64,000 nucleotides of DNA from an uncultured Nocardioides sp. (GCF_947488025.1 NZ_CANKYS010000013.1:48666-112665); one strand, 5' to 3'. Shown: positions 50,479-59,464, counted from the stretch's first letter. The notes: generated by a model not told the origin, from the letters alone. Numbers and translations: made by a program.

Positions 50479-52299
50479 GTGCTGACGCTGCTCGCGACCC
50501 TGATGGCCGGCGCCGGGCTGGTGCTCGCCGCGCTGGCGGCGTACGTCGCCTGGCGCCGGGGCACGCGGATGGGCTGGAGCCTGGCGCTTCTCCTCGTCGC
50601 GGTCGCGTGGTGGGGGACGGCGTACGCCGTGGAGCTCTCGGTCGGCGAGGTCGCGCTCAAGAGCACGTGGGGCGACCTCAAGTACGTCGGCATCGTCGCG
50701 CTCGCGCCCGCCTGGCTGGTCTTCGTGCTGCAGTACACCGGCCGGGGCGACCGGGTCACGCGTCGCCTGGTGGGACTGCTGGCCGTCCCGCCGATCGTCG
50801 CGCTGACCCTGCTGGCGGTCCCGGCCACGCACGACCTGGTGCGGTCCTACCCGCCGACGGCCCACACCGAGAGGCTGCCGATCGTCGAGACGGGGCCGGC
50901 GTTCTGGGCGATCTTCGCCTACAACAACGTGCTGCTCGTCGGGGCGACCGTGCTGTTCGTCGCGAGCATGGTGAGGCTGGCGCGGACCTACAGCCGGATG
51001 GCCGTCGTGCTGCTGGCCTCGGCGCTGCTGCCGTGGGCGGCCAACGTCCTGCACAACCTGGAGGTCGGCTGGTTCACCCGGATCGACCTGACGCCGTTCG
51101 CGTTCATCCTCACCGGCGGGCTGCTGGTGTGGGGGCTGTTCGAGGAGCGCCTCGTCGACCTGGCCCCGCTGGCTCGCAGCGCGGTGGTCGAGAGCATGGC
51201 CGACGCCGTGTTCGTCCTCGACGCGTTCGAGCGGGTCGTCGACGTCAACCCGGCTGCCGTCGCCCTCTCGAACCGGCCCCGCGGCGAGCTGGTCGGCAGG
51301 CTGGTGCGCGACCTGATGGACACCTCGGAGGTCGCTGAGGTCGGTCCCGGTGGGCTCGTGCTCGCGGACCCCGTCAGCGGCGAGCGACGCACCTTCGACG
51401 TCAGCCAGCAGCCCCTCACGGACATCTCCGGCCGCACCGCCGGGGAGCTCGTCGTGCTGCGCGAGGTGACCCAGCGGGTGCGCGACCAGCAGCGCCTCCA
51501 GCAGGTGCTGGAGGACCGCTCCCGCGTCGCCGCCACCCTGCAGGCGAGCATGGTGCCTGCGGTGCTGCCGGCCGTCCCGGGGGTCGAGCTCGCCAGCCGC
51601 TACGTCCCGGCCGGCGACGGGGGTGAGATCGGCGGTGACTTCCTCGACGTGTTCCCGCTGGACGAGGAGACATGGGCCTTCGTGCTCGGCGACGTCAGCG
51701 GCAAGGGCGCGGAGGCTGCCGCCGTCAGCGCGGCGACGCGCTACACGCTGCGTGCCCTGGCCGTGCCCGGGGTCACTCCCGCGGCGACGCTGCGCGAGGT
51801 CAACGCCGTGCTGCTGGCGCAGACGGAGTCCGAGCGCCACTGCACGCTCGTGCACGGGCACCTGCGACCGCCCCGCTCCGACGACGTCCTCGACGCGCCC
51901 CTGCGCATCACGCTCTCCCTCGCCGGCCACCACAGTCCGCTCGTCCTGCGGGAGGACGGGGGAGTCGAGGAGGTCGGCACGCTCGGCACCGCGCTCGCGT
52001 TGTTCGACGACCCCGAGCTGCACGACGCCGACGTCGAGCTCGCGCCCGGCGAGGTGCTGTGCGTCTTCACCGACGGTCTGGTCGAGGCGCGGCGCGGCCG
52101 GGACCAGTTCGGCTCCGAGCGGGTCGCCGAGCTGCTCCACGCCCACCGCGAGCTCTCCGCGGACGGGCTGGCGGGAGCGGTGCTCGACGCGGTCCGCGCC
52201 TTCCACGGCGAGGAGCTGGTCGACGACCTGGCGATGCTGGTGGTCAGGTACGCCGGCCCGGAGCAGGCCGCCGCGTCCGACCACCGACCCCCGCCGTAG
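50479..52299 (+). CDS. Membrane PAS-SpoIIE serine phosphatase (7TM sensor)
   Basis: A 606-residue signalling phosphatase. Seven membrane helices of the histidine-kinase N-terminal 7TM type come first (about residues 1-225). A PAS domain follows (VVESMADAVFVLDAFERVVDVN), then a short coiled coil (QRLQQVLEDRSRVAATLQ) and a PP2C/SpoIIE domain (GEIGGDFLDVF with a metal-binding Asp, LGDVSGKGAEAA, FTDGLVEAR). Such enzymes dephosphorylate anti-anti-sigma factors to release SigB/SigF-type sigma factors; the sigma gene at 37892-38725 is a possible output. The GTG at 50479 is chosen over one ten codons earlier because GGAGGGACCCGG precedes it. Confidence 0.88.
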   Translation: MLTLLATLMAGAGLVLAALAAYVAWRRGTRMGWSLALLLVAVAWWGTAYAVELSVGEVALKSTWGDLKYVGIVALAPAWLVFVLQYTGRGDRVTRRLVGLLAVPPIVALTLLAVPATHDLVRSYPPTAHTERLPIVETGPAFWAIFAYNNVLLVGATVLFVASMVRLARTYSRMAVVLLASALLPWAANVLHNLEVGWFTRIDLTPFAFILTGGLLVWGLFEERLVDLAPLARSAVVESMADAVFVLDAFERVVDVNPAAVALSNRPRGELVGRLVRDLMDTSEVAEVGPGGLVLADPVSGERRTFDVSQQPLTDISGRTAGELVVLREVTQRVRDQQRLQQVLEDRSRVAATLQASMVPAVLPAVPGVELASRYVPAGDGGEIGGDFLDVFPLDEETWAFVLGDVSGKGAEAAAVSAATRYTLRALAVPGVTPAATLREVNAVLLAQTESERHCTLVHGHLRPPRSDDVLDAPLRITLSLAGHHSPLVLREDGGVEEVGTLGTALALFDDPELHDADVELAPGEVLCVFTDGLVEARRGRDQFGSERVAELLHAHRELSADGLAGAVLDAVRAFHGEELVDDLAMLVVRYAGPEQAAASDHRPPP

Positions 52300-52403
52300 G
52301 TCCCGAGCCGAGCCGGGACGTTGGGCCCTGCCGTGGGCCGACGGTGCCGCCTAGCGTCGGGTCGACCCGTTCTTCCCGCTCGAGTCCTCCCCGAGGAGCG
52401 CAC

Positions 52404-52580
52404 GTGTCTCGTCCCGCCGCACCAGCACCGACACCGACCCGCACCAGCAGCGTCCGGCGGTGGCATCGGCGCACCACCCTCCGCGTCGCGCACGTGATCG
52501 CGGCCTCTGTCTCCCCGGGTCCTCCGACGCGCGGGGGGACCGCACCGGAAGCGTCCGGACACCCGACCGGACGCCCCTAG
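52404..52580 (+). CDS. Possible small ORF
   Basis: A GTG after GAGGAGCGCAC opens a 58-codon frame rich in Pro, Thr, Arg and Ser that ends in TAG, overlapping the convergent acyltransferase stop by 4 bp. The ribosome site is good, but the composition is poor and no family is recognisable. Apart from this ORF, 52300-52576 shows nothing I can name. Confidence 0.25.
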   Translation: MSRPAAPAPTPTRTSSVRRWHRRTTLRVAHVIAASVSPGPPTRGGTAPEASGHPTGRP

Positions 52581-53875
52581 GGTTGCCGCGCGAGCGCGGT
52601 GAGCTCCTCGAGCTCCTCCCGGAGGCCGCTCACCAGGGTCTCCGGGTCCGGCACGGCGACGGTGTCGACCTTGAAGCCGACGTGGATGCTGCCGGCGTAG
52701 CCCACGATCGAGGTCGACAGGCTCTGGTCGGCCGACATCGGTGCCCACGCCCAGAGGCGCGTGATGGGCAGTCCGGCGAGGTGCAGCGGCTGGTCCGGGC
52801 CCCGGACGCTCGTGGTGACGCCCGTGGCCTTCCTCGCGAAGAAGTTGGTGGCGTGGACCCGGAGGAACGGGTGCATCAGGCCCATCCCCTCCAGCAGGCT
52901 GTAGGTCAACCACGCCTCCGGTGAGTCCTTGATCGCACGCATCCGCGCCGCGGTCTCCTCCAGCCGGGCGAGCGCGCTGTCGAGCCCGACCGGCAGGTCG
53001 AGCAGCACCAGTGCGAACTGGTTGCCCAGGTCCTCGGCGCGCAGCGCGGCCGAGCCGCGCAGGTCGACCGGCACCATCGTGGGCAGGGCGTCGACCATGG
53101 GATCGGCGCCGTGGGCGAGCAGCCACCGGCGCAGCGCACCTGCCAGCGCGGCCATCACGACGTCGGTGACCGTCGTACCGGTGGCGCGGCGCAGCTCGCG
53201 CAGGTCCGCCACGTCGATCGACGGGGTCCACACCGCACGCTTGCGCGGCGGCACCGAGAGCGGTGACGCCGGACGGTGTGCGAGCAGGAGGTGCTGGGCG
53301 ACCATCGGGGTCCGCAGCAGCCGGGCGGTCCCAGGGAGGGCGCGGAGCGCCGACCGTCCGACCTCCAGGAGCCCGGGACGGTCGTCGTCCGCCTCCGTCG
53401 CGAGCTCCTCGTCCGCCAGCGAGAGGATGACCCGGAGCAGGGCGGTGCCGTCGGCCAGTGCGTGGTGGAGCCGCGTGTAGATCGCGGTGCCGCCGGAGTA
53501 CCCCTGGACCAGGTGCACCTCCCACGGCGGGTGCTGCCGGTCGAGGGCGCGCGAGAGGCAGGACGACACGTGGTCCTCCAGCGCGGCGTCGTTGCCGGGT
53601 GCGGGCAGCCGCACCTCCCGGACGTGGCGGTCGAGGTCGAATGACGGGTCGTCCTCCCACCACTGCCCCGGCCACGGCAGCCAGGCGTGCCGCGCGCGTT
53701 GGCGGAACCGCGGGAACCGGTCGAGCACGCGCTCGCGCAGCAGCCGGACGTAGGTGTCGCGGTCGAGCTCGCCGTCGACGACCATCAACCCCTCGACCAC
53801 CATGAGGTTGTCCGGCTGGTCCATCGCCAGCCAGACGTCGTCGACGGGCCGCACAGCGTGCCGGGCACCGGTCAT
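52577..53875 (-). CDS. Wax ester synthase/diacylglycerol acyltransferase (WS/DGAT)
   Basis: A 432-residue WS/DGAT. The active-site motif HHALADG is at residues 137-143, with the supporting segments ALAGALRRWLL, VPVDLRGSAA, GNQFALVLLDLPVG and TTSVRGPDQPLHLAG. The enzyme joins acyl-CoA to alcohol or diacylglycerol to make wax esters or storage triacylglycerol at the membrane face. The N terminus (RPVDDVWLAMDQPDNLM) deviates from the usual LSPLDxxF form that its divergent partner keeps, hinting at a different acceptor. The ATG at 53875 is used because the upstream frame is antisense sequence. Confidence 0.9.
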   Translation of the reverse strand: MTGARHAVRPVDDVWLAMDQPDNLMVVEGLMVVDGELDRDTYVRLLRERVLDRFPRFRQRARHAWLPWPGQWWEDDPSFDLDRHVREVRLPAPGNDAALEDHVSSCLSRALDRQHPPWEVHLVQGYSGGTAIYTRLHHALADGTALLRVILSLADEELATEADDDRPGLLEVGRSALRALPGTARLLRTPMVAQHLLLAHRPASPLSVPPRKRAVWTPSIDVADLRELRRATGTTVTDVVMAALAGALRRWLLAHGADPMVDALPTMVPVDLRGSAALRAEDLGNQFALVLLDLPVGLDSALARLEETAARMRAIKDSPEAWLTYSLLEGMGLMHPFLRVHATNFFARKATGVTTSVRGPDQPLHLAGLPITRLWAWAPMSADQSLSTSIVGYAGSIHVGFKVDTVAVPDPETLVSGLREELEELTALARQP

Positions 53876-53998
53876 GGCGTCATCCTCCCGGCGCCGGCGC
53901 AGGGGGACGAAGGGCCGTAGGTCACGCCCGATCCGGGACCCTTGACCGCGGTTCCATCCGCGCGGATCCACCAGACTGGACCGCAGGAGGAGGTCCCG

Positions 53999-55279
53999 AT
54001 GGAACGCCTGAGTCCGTTGTCCTACGCCTTCCTCGCGGCCGAGGACGTCGACCCGACCGCGTGCCTCGTCATCGGCTCGCTGGCCGTCCTCGACGGACCG
54101 GCGCCGCACGTCGACGACCTCCGCGCGCTGGTCGCCTCGCGGCTGCCGACGGTGCCGCGCTACCAGCAGCGGGTGGTGCCCGGCCGGTTCAGGCTCCGTG
54201 CTCCCTCGTGGCAGGCCGCCGCCGGGCTCGACCTGCGCCGGCACGTCGTCGTACGACGGGTCCCGGCGCCGGGAGGCCGCGCGGAGGTCGCCGGGCTGGT
54301 CGCGGACTCCATGGCGGAGCGGATGGAGCGCGATCGACCACTCTGGGACGTCACCCTGTGCGAGGGGCTCGCCGACGGCCGCTGGGGGCTGCTCTCCCGC
54401 GTGCACCACACCCTGGCCGACGGGGTGTCCGGCACGGGCCTCTACCGCGTGGTGTTCGACTCTGAGGCTCCCGCGGACGAACCGCCGCCGACACCGCCCG
54501 GGACCGCGCCCGGCGTCACCGGGCGGAGCCTGGTGGCTGCGGCGCGGGGGGTCGTCGAGCTCGGTGCGGCGATGCTGCCGGTGACGCGCGAGGGCCTGCT
54601 CGGCCCGCTCGACGGCACCCGGCGCTACGCGTGGACCGAGGTCGACATCGCCGAGACCGCCGTCGTACGACGCGAGCTCGGCGTGACGGTGAACGACCTC
54701 GTGCTCGGGGCGATCAGCGGTGGCCTGCGCGAGCTGCTGCTCGAGCGCGGACGGCAGCCGGACGCGCACGCCCTGCGCACCCTGCTGCCGGTGTCGTCAC
54801 GAGCACCCGGCACGGCCGGCGTCCCCGGCAACCAGGTGACCCTCATGCTGTCGATGCTGCCGGTCGAGATCGACGACCCCGTCGAGCGCGTGCTGCAGGT
54901 CCACGAGCGCGTGGCCGGCCTGCGCCGGGCGCACGAGCCCGAGGCGGGAGTGGTGCTGCAGGCGCTGGCGGGCCTGCTGCCGTTCCCGGTCCTCGACCTC
55001 GGCCTGCGCTGGGGGCTGCGCGTGCCCCAGCAGCAGGTCTCGACCGTGACGACCAACGTGCCCGGCCCCCGCACCCCGTTGACCTGCCTCGGCCGACCGG
55101 TCCGGCAGCTGCTCCCGGTCGTGCCGATCGCCGACCGGGTACGACTGGGGTTCGCGGTGCTCAGCTATTGCGACCACCTGGTCTTCGGCATCACGGCGGA
55201 CGGGACCAGCACGCCCGACGTCGAGGTCCTCGCCGCGAAGGTCGCCGAGGCGTGGCGGTCGGTCCTCGCTACGGTTTGA
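53999..55279 (+). CDS. Wax ester synthase/diacylglycerol acyltransferase (WS/DGAT), second copy
   Basis: A 426-residue WS/DGAT with the canonical opening MERLSPLSYAFLAAED and the active-site HHTLADG at residues 136-142. PVSSRAPGTAGVPGNQVTLML and TTNVPGPRTPLTCLG are the further family blocks. The ATG at 53999 has GCAGGAGGAGG immediately upstream. It is divergent from the first WS/DGAT across 123 bp, so both may answer to one regulatory region. The two proteins share only the motif framework, so they are not a recent duplication. Confidence 0.9.
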   Translation: MERLSPLSYAFLAAEDVDPTACLVIGSLAVLDGPAPHVDDLRALVASRLPTVPRYQQRVVPGRFRLRAPSWQAAAGLDLRRHVVVRRVPAPGGRAEVAGLVADSMAERMERDRPLWDVTLCEGLADGRWGLLSRVHHTLADGVSGTGLYRVVFDSEAPADEPPPTPPGTAPGVTGRSLVAAARGVVELGAAMLPVTREGLLGPLDGTRRYAWTEVDIAETAVVRRELGVTVNDLVLGAISGGLRELLLERGRQPDAHALRTLLPVSSRAPGTAGVPGNQVTLMLSMLPVEIDDPVERVLQVHERVAGLRRAHEPEAGVVLQALAGLLPFPVLDLGLRWGLRVPQQQVSTVTTNVPGPRTPLTCLGRPVRQLLPVVPIADRVRLGFAVLSYCDHLVFGITADGTSTPDVEVLAAKVAEAWRSVLATV

Positions 55280-56159
55280 CGACCTCGCGGAGGGTTGCCA
55301 TGGCTCGCCCGACGGCGTCGCGAGCGGCGTCGATCCGCGCCGCGATCGGGGGTGCCGCGCGCGTCAGTGCGCGGTCGAGCTCGAGCTCGGCCGCGAACAG
55401 GTCCTGGAGCACCTCGGAGTGCACCGCGTCGATGAGGCGTTCGCGCTCCTCGATGCGGGCCAGGCGCTCGCTGCGCCGGATGTTGCAGACCACGCTCTGC
55501 GACCCGGGTTGGGTGTAGAGATCGGTCACCGCCACCTCCACCCAGGTCCACGAGGCGTCCGTCCGGATGCGCAGCTCGCCGACCCGCTCGGCGCGGGTCG
55601 GGTCGGCGGCCAGCAGCTCCGCGAACTCCTGGTGGTCCTCGGGGTGGATGCGATCGGTCAGGGGTGCACCCACGACCTCGTCGACCGGCCAGCCGAAGAG
55701 GTTCGCGACCGCCGGGCTGGCATAGCTGACGACCTGGTGCTCGTCGATCAGGACGGCGGCATCGCTGGAACGCTCCATCAGGTGCCGGACGGCGTCACCG
55801 AGGTTGAGCGAGGCGCCGACGATGCCGATCAGCTGGCCGTCGCGGTGCACGCCGCTGTCGGTGACCAGCGCGTGCAGCACCTGGCCCCCGCGCCGCTGGA
55901 CCGTGAACCCGCCGGACCACGAGCGGCCCTCGCGCAGAGCGTTCATGATCTCGGCCGCCGCCTGTTGCGACACCCCCGGCACGGTCACCTCCGTGATGTT
56001 GCGCCCCACGGCCTCCGCGGCGGGCCAGCCGTAGAGCTGCTCCGCTGCCGCGTTCCACGCCACGACCGTCCCGGCTACGTCCGTGGCGATCACGGCGTGA
56101 CCGAGCGCGCTCAGCTGCTCGTCGGCGGACGGACGCACGGTGAGTGCCTCGGTCTTCAT
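55269..56159 (-). CDS. Two-PAS protein with an orphan DHp-like tail, no ATPase domain
   Basis: A 296-residue cytoplasmic sensor. PAS 1 is at about residues 15-120 (LSALGHAVIATDVAGTVVAWN, ITEVTVPG) and PAS 2 at 125-245 (ERSSDAAVLIDEHQVVSYA, DRIHPEDHQEF). The tail EERERLIDAVHSEVLQDLFAAELEL looks like a HisKA_3 dimerisation helix with the His kept, but the protein ends about 40 residues later with no HATPase domain. Either the kinase is truncated or this is a dedicated dimeric sensor. It converges with the WS/DGAT gene with an 11-nt overlap. Confidence 0.75.
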   Translation of the reverse strand: MKTEALTVRPSADEQLSALGHAVIATDVAGTVVAWNAAAEQLYGWPAAEAVGRNITEVTVPGVSQQAAAEIMNALREGRSWSGGFTVQRRGGQVLHALVTDSGVHRDGQLIGIVGASLNLGDAVRHLMERSSDAAVLIDEHQVVSYASPAVANLFGWPVDEVVGAPLTDRIHPEDHQEFAELLAADPTRAERVGELRIRTDASWTWVEVAVTDLYTQPGSQSVVCNIRRSERLARIEERERLIDAVHSEVLQDLFAAELELDRALTRAAPPIAARIDAARDAVGRAMATLREVVKP

Positions 56160-56287
56160 CGATCCAGCGTGCACCCGGTCGCCCCGGGTGGTCACGGGGC
56201 GAAAGTCCCCGGCCGGAAGGGCCGGGGTGGGCTCGCGGCACGGGTAGGAATCACCTGTGCCGGGGGAGCCGCCGCCCCGTCCGTCGG

Positions 56288-56398
56288 ATGACGATCGTCG
56301 TCTCGGGCCACCGAAGGGACCATCTGTGCGAACGCATCTGCACCAGCTCCAGCGACGAGCAGGAGCGCGTGATCCGTGAGGCCCTCGCGGACGACTGA
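56288..56398 (+). CDS. Possible 36-aa ORF upstream of the DUF1269 gene
   Basis: An ATG frame of 36 codons (MTIVVSGHRRDHLCERIC then acidic residues) ends in TGA directly abutting the GTG of the next gene. Start-stop adjacency suggests possible coupling, but the ribosome site is weak and the sequence matches nothing I know. Confidence 0.25.
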   Translation: MTIVVSGHRRDHLCERICTSSSDEQERVIREALADD

Positions 56399-56950
56399 GT
56401 GCTGCGGGTGCCTGCCACGTCGTCGGGTCCGGTCGTCGTGCCGACCCTGACGGTGTGGTGCTACGGCACTCCGCTCGGTGCCACTGCCGGGTCGGTGCGG
56501 CTCCGGCGGCTGGAGGAGGCGCGTGCGCTCGAGGTCATCGACGCCATCGTCGTGTCCTGGGCACCCGGCGCGCACCGCCCCCGCGTCACGCGCCTGTGGC
56601 CTCCGGCCGACGTGGGCGCGCGGGTGCCGTCGGTCCTGGTCGCGCTGCTCCGCACCGCGCTCCTCGCCTCGCACAACGGTGATCCGCTTCCTGCGGACGT
56701 GGTCGACCGGATCGCCGCAGCCGGTGTGGAGCCCACGTTGCTCGACGCGGTCACCGCACGACTCGTCCCTCGCACCTCGGCCCTGCTGGTGCTCTCCGGT
56801 GTCGAGGACCTCTCGGTCGTCGTCCCGTCGGTGCGGCAGCGGATCGTCAGCGGGGAGGTCACCCTGTTGCGGGCGGACCTGCCCGACGACGGGCCGGAGC
56901 TCCTCCGCACGGCGGTCGGCCTCGAGCCGCCGCCGCCCGACCGGCAGTAG
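56399..56950 (+). CDS. DUF1269-type protein
   Basis: A 183-residue protein of the DUF1269 group. The hallmark is LTVWCYGTPLGATAGSVRLRRLEEARALEVIDAIVVSW (in adjacent parts), a ferredoxin-like fold that in relatives is followed by a Gly-rich membrane-inserting loop. Here that hydrophobic loop is reduced to VPSVLVALLRTALLAS, so the protein may be soluble or peripheral. Members are often stress-related neighbours of channel proteins. The GTG start directly follows a stop codon; no strong ribosome site is seen. Confidence 0.65.
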   Translation: MLRVPATSSGPVVVPTLTVWCYGTPLGATAGSVRLRRLEEARALEVIDAIVVSWAPGAHRPRVTRLWPPADVGARVPSVLVALLRTALLASHNGDPLPADVVDRIAAAGVEPTLLDAVTARLVPRTSALLVLSGVEDLSVVVPSVRQRIVSGEVTLLRADLPDDGPELLRTAVGLEPPPPDRQ

Positions 56951-56955
56951 CGGTT

Positions 56956-57213
56956 TCAGGCCCGGCGCTTGTCGTACCAGCCCCAGGCGAGGGTGAGCAG
57001 CAGGGCCCCGACGAACGAGCCGATGATGCCGCTGGGGCGCAGCTCGAGACCGTCGCCGGCGAGCAGGCTCGCGAGGAGGCCGCCGACGAAGGAGCCGAGC
57101 AGACCGGTCACGATCGCGATCGTCCAGTTCACGTCGCGCATCGACTGGCCGAGCACCATCTGTGCCAGGGCGCCGGCCACCATGCCGAACAGGATGATGG
57201 CGAGGATCAACAT
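56956..57213 (-). CDS. GlsB/YeaQ/YmgE family stress-response membrane protein
   Basis: An 85-residue transglycosylase-associated-type membrane protein with three hydrophobic segments (LILAIILFGMVAGALAQMVLG, TGLLGSFVGGLLASLLAG, GSFVGALLLTLAWGWY), each Gly-rich as in the family. Such proteins are induced by general stress. The start at 57213 overlaps the end of a possible short upstream ORF (57207-57305). Confidence 0.88.
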   Translation of the reverse strand: MLILAIILFGMVAGALAQMVLGQSMRDVNWTIAIVTGLLGSFVGGLLASLLAGDGLELRPSGIIGSFVGALLLTLAWGWYDKRRA

Positions 57214-57305
57214 GGCGCGACCCCAGTGGTCCTGGAGCAGCGGTCGGGGTCGACGACTTCCATGTCGTCGCACCACGTGGTCAGGCTGTCGGGTCGGTCG
57301 GCCAC
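57207..57305 (-). CDS. Possible 32-aa ORF coupled to the YeaQ-type gene
   Basis: A GTG with GAGGAGGACACT in front opens 32 codons (VADRPDSLTTWCDDMEVV, then DPDRCSRTTGVAPC), acidic with three cysteines. Its stop overlaps the start of the YeaQ-type gene by 7 nt. The ribosome site is much better than that of the downstream gene, so it could be a leader peptide that couples translation. No homologue is known to me. Confidence 0.35.
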   Translation of the reverse strand: MADRPDSLTTWCDDMEVVDPDRCSRTTGVAPC

Positions 57306-57393
57306 AGTGTCCTCCTCGGTCCGTGTCCCCGCGAACGTAGGACCGACCGTCGCCGGAGGGGTCACCCTTCTCGGGCGAGTTCCTCGAGGGAGC

Positions 57394-58104
57394 TCACCAG
57401 GCCGCGCCGGGTTTCCGGCGCTCGGTTCGGGGTCCGTTGTCGTCGCCGAGTGCGCTGAACCGTTCGACCTTGTCCTTGGGGCCGGAGATGACGATCTCGG
57501 CGCCCTCGCGGAGCACGGTGCTCGGGGTGGCGTAGGTGAAGTCCTCGCCGTAGGGCTTCACCCCGACGATGGTGATGCCGTACTCCTGCCTGACGCCGTA
57601 GCCGGCCAGGCTGCGACCCATCAGGGCGCGGGGCGGCCTGGTCTTGGCGAAGGCATAGCCGTCGTCGAACTCGATGTACTCGATCATCCTGCCGGTGACG
57701 AGGTGGGCCACCCGTTTGCCCATGTCGTGCTCGGGTCGGACGACGTGGTGGACGCCGATCTGGTTGAGGATCCGGGCGTGTGACTTGCTGATCGCCTTGG
57801 CCCAGACGTTGCGGACGTCGAGCTCGAGGACCACTGACGCCGAGAGGATGCTCGCCTCGAGGTTGGTGCCGACGCCGATGACGGCGCGGTCGAACTCGGC
57901 GACTCCGAGCTCGCGCATGGCGTCCAGGTCGGTGGAGTCGGCCTCGACCACGTGGGTCAGACGCCCTGCGAGGGTGCGCACGACCTTGGGATCGGAATCG
58001 ACTCCGAGGACCTCGACGCCTTCCTTGGTGAGCTCGAGAGCCAGGGAGCGGCCGAACCGGCCCAACCCGACGACGACCACGCCTTGGGAGTTGTTCCTAG
58101 CCAA
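57394..58104 (-). CDS. trkA: TrkA/KtrA-type potassium channel regulatory subunit
   Basis: A 236-residue RCK protein. The N-terminal Rossmann domain has VVVVGLGRFGRSLA and the acidic residue in VLGVDSDP, for NAD(H) or nucleotide binding; the C-terminal TrkA_C domain covers about residues 145-225 (GRSLAGYGVRQEYGITIVGVK). It gates the TrkH pore encoded just upstream. I choose a TTG at 58104: it lies 7-8 nt after GGAAGGAAGG and opens the conserved domain, whereas no ATG or GTG fits as well. The start overlaps the trkH stop by 8 nt. Confidence 0.93.
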   Translation of the reverse strand: MARNNSQGVVVVGLGRFGRSLALELTKEGVEVLGVDSDPKVVRTLAGRLTHVVEADSTDLDAMRELGVAEFDRAVIGVGTNLEASILSASVVLELDVRNVWAKAISKSHARILNQIGVHHVVRPEHDMGKRVAHLVTGRMIEYIEFDDGYAFAKTRPPRALMGRSLAGYGVRQEYGITIVGVKPYGEDFTYATPSTVLREGAEIVISGPKDKVERFSALGDDNGPRTERRKPGAAW

Positions 58105-59464
58105 TGAGTGGCCTTCCTTCCGGGAGACGGTGCAGGCGGGAGTGGTCCCGCAGTGCGAGCGCGGACACAAGAGTGATGGGGCCGAGGCGTCCGACGAACA
58201 TCAGCAGCGCCAGGACCAGGTGGGCTGCTGCGGGGAGGTCGGCGGTGATGCCTGTCGAGAGTCCGACGGTGGCGAAGGCGGACACCACTTCGAAGAGGGC
58301 GTCCTCGGTGGCCACGTCGCCCAGCTGCAGGATGACCAGCGTCGACACCACCACGGCACCCAGTGCCAGCAGCGCCACGGTGAGCGCCTGGCGGATGGCG
58401 CGCGGGTCGATCCTCCGGCCGAAGGCCGTGACGTCAGCCTCCCCTCGCACCTCGGCGAAGATCACGAAGAACAGCAGGACGAACGTGGTCACCTTGATGC
58501 CGCCCGCAGTGCCCGCCGACCCGCCACCGATGAACATGAGGATCTCGGTGCCCAGCAGTGTGCCGTCGGCCATCTGGCCGTAGTCGAGGCTGTTGAAGCC
58601 GGCGGTGCGCGGCATGACAGCCTGGAAGAAGCCCGCGAGGAGACGGTCGGGGGTGCTCAGCGCGCCGAGGGTTGCGCGGTTGTTCCACTCGCTGGCCGTC
58701 ACGAAGACGGTGCCCAGTACCAGGAGGCCGGCTGTCACGGCGAGTGTCATCTTGGTATGCATGCTCCATGCCCACGTGGGATGGAAGCGGCGGTAGAGCT
58801 CGAGCCACACCGGGAATCCCAGTCCGCCCGCGATCACCGCGAACGCGATCGGCAGGCAGATCCACGGGTCGGACACGAACCCCATCAGGCTGTCGCTGTA
58901 CAGCGCGAACCCGGCGTTGTTGAACGCCGAGACTGCGTGGAACACGCCCAGGTAGGTCGCGCGTCCCCACTCCTCCTCGTATCCCCACGCGAACCGCAGC
59001 GTGAGGAGCACCGCGGTGACGGTCTCGAAGAGCAGGCTGATGGCGACGACGCCCTTCACCACGGTCCGGACGTCGCCCAGTCCCGTTGCCTTGGTCTCAG
59101 CAGCAGCGGTCAGGCGCGACCTCAGCCCCAGGCGGCGGAAGACCAGCAGCCCCAGCAGGGATGCCAGCGTCATGATCCCGAACCCGCCGACCTGGATCAG
59201 GGCGAGGATCACCACCTCCCCGAAGGTCGACCAGTACGACGGGGTGTCCACCACGACGAGCCCGGTGACACACACGGCGCTCGTGGAGGTGAAGAGGGCG
59301 ACGATGAACGGGGCGCCGTCTTCTCCCACGCGAGCCAGGGGGAGCATCAACAGGGCCGTGCCGACCAGGACTGCCAGTGCGAAGGCGACGACGACGACCT
59401 GGGCAGGGTGCCTCAGCCAGGGGCGGTCATCCCTCCGCAGGATCCGCGTGAGCGATGCCGTCAC
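58097..59464 (-). CDS. trkH: TrkH/KtrB-type potassium transporter subunit
   Basis: A 455-residue potassium-translocating subunit with four M1-P-M2-like repeats. Selectivity-filter-like segments with the conserved Gly are visible (FTSTSAVCVTGLVVVD, AVSAFNNAGFALY, MPRTAGFNSLDYG, SAFATVGLSTGI). Eight or more membrane helices span the protein. With TrkA it forms a regulated K+ uptake system. A GTG start at 59464 is used. The pair is translationally coupled. Confidence 0.94.
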   Translation of the reverse strand: MTASLTRILRRDDRPWLRHPAQVVVVAFALAVLVGTALLMLPLARVGEDGAPFIVALFTSTSAVCVTGLVVVDTPSYWSTFGEVVILALIQVGGFGIMTLASLLGLLVFRRLGLRSRLTAAAETKATGLGDVRTVVKGVVAISLLFETVTAVLLTLRFAWGYEEEWGRATYLGVFHAVSAFNNAGFALYSDSLMGFVSDPWICLPIAFAVIAGGLGFPVWLELYRRFHPTWAWSMHTKMTLAVTAGLLVLGTVFVTASEWNNRATLGALSTPDRLLAGFFQAVMPRTAGFNSLDYGQMADGTLLGTEILMFIGGGSAGTAGGIKVTTFVLLFFVIFAEVRGEADVTAFGRRIDPRAIRQALTVALLALGAVVVSTLVILQLGDVATEDALFEVVSAFATVGLSTGITADLPAAAHLVLALLMFVGRLGPITLVSALALRDHSRLHRLPEGRPLIG

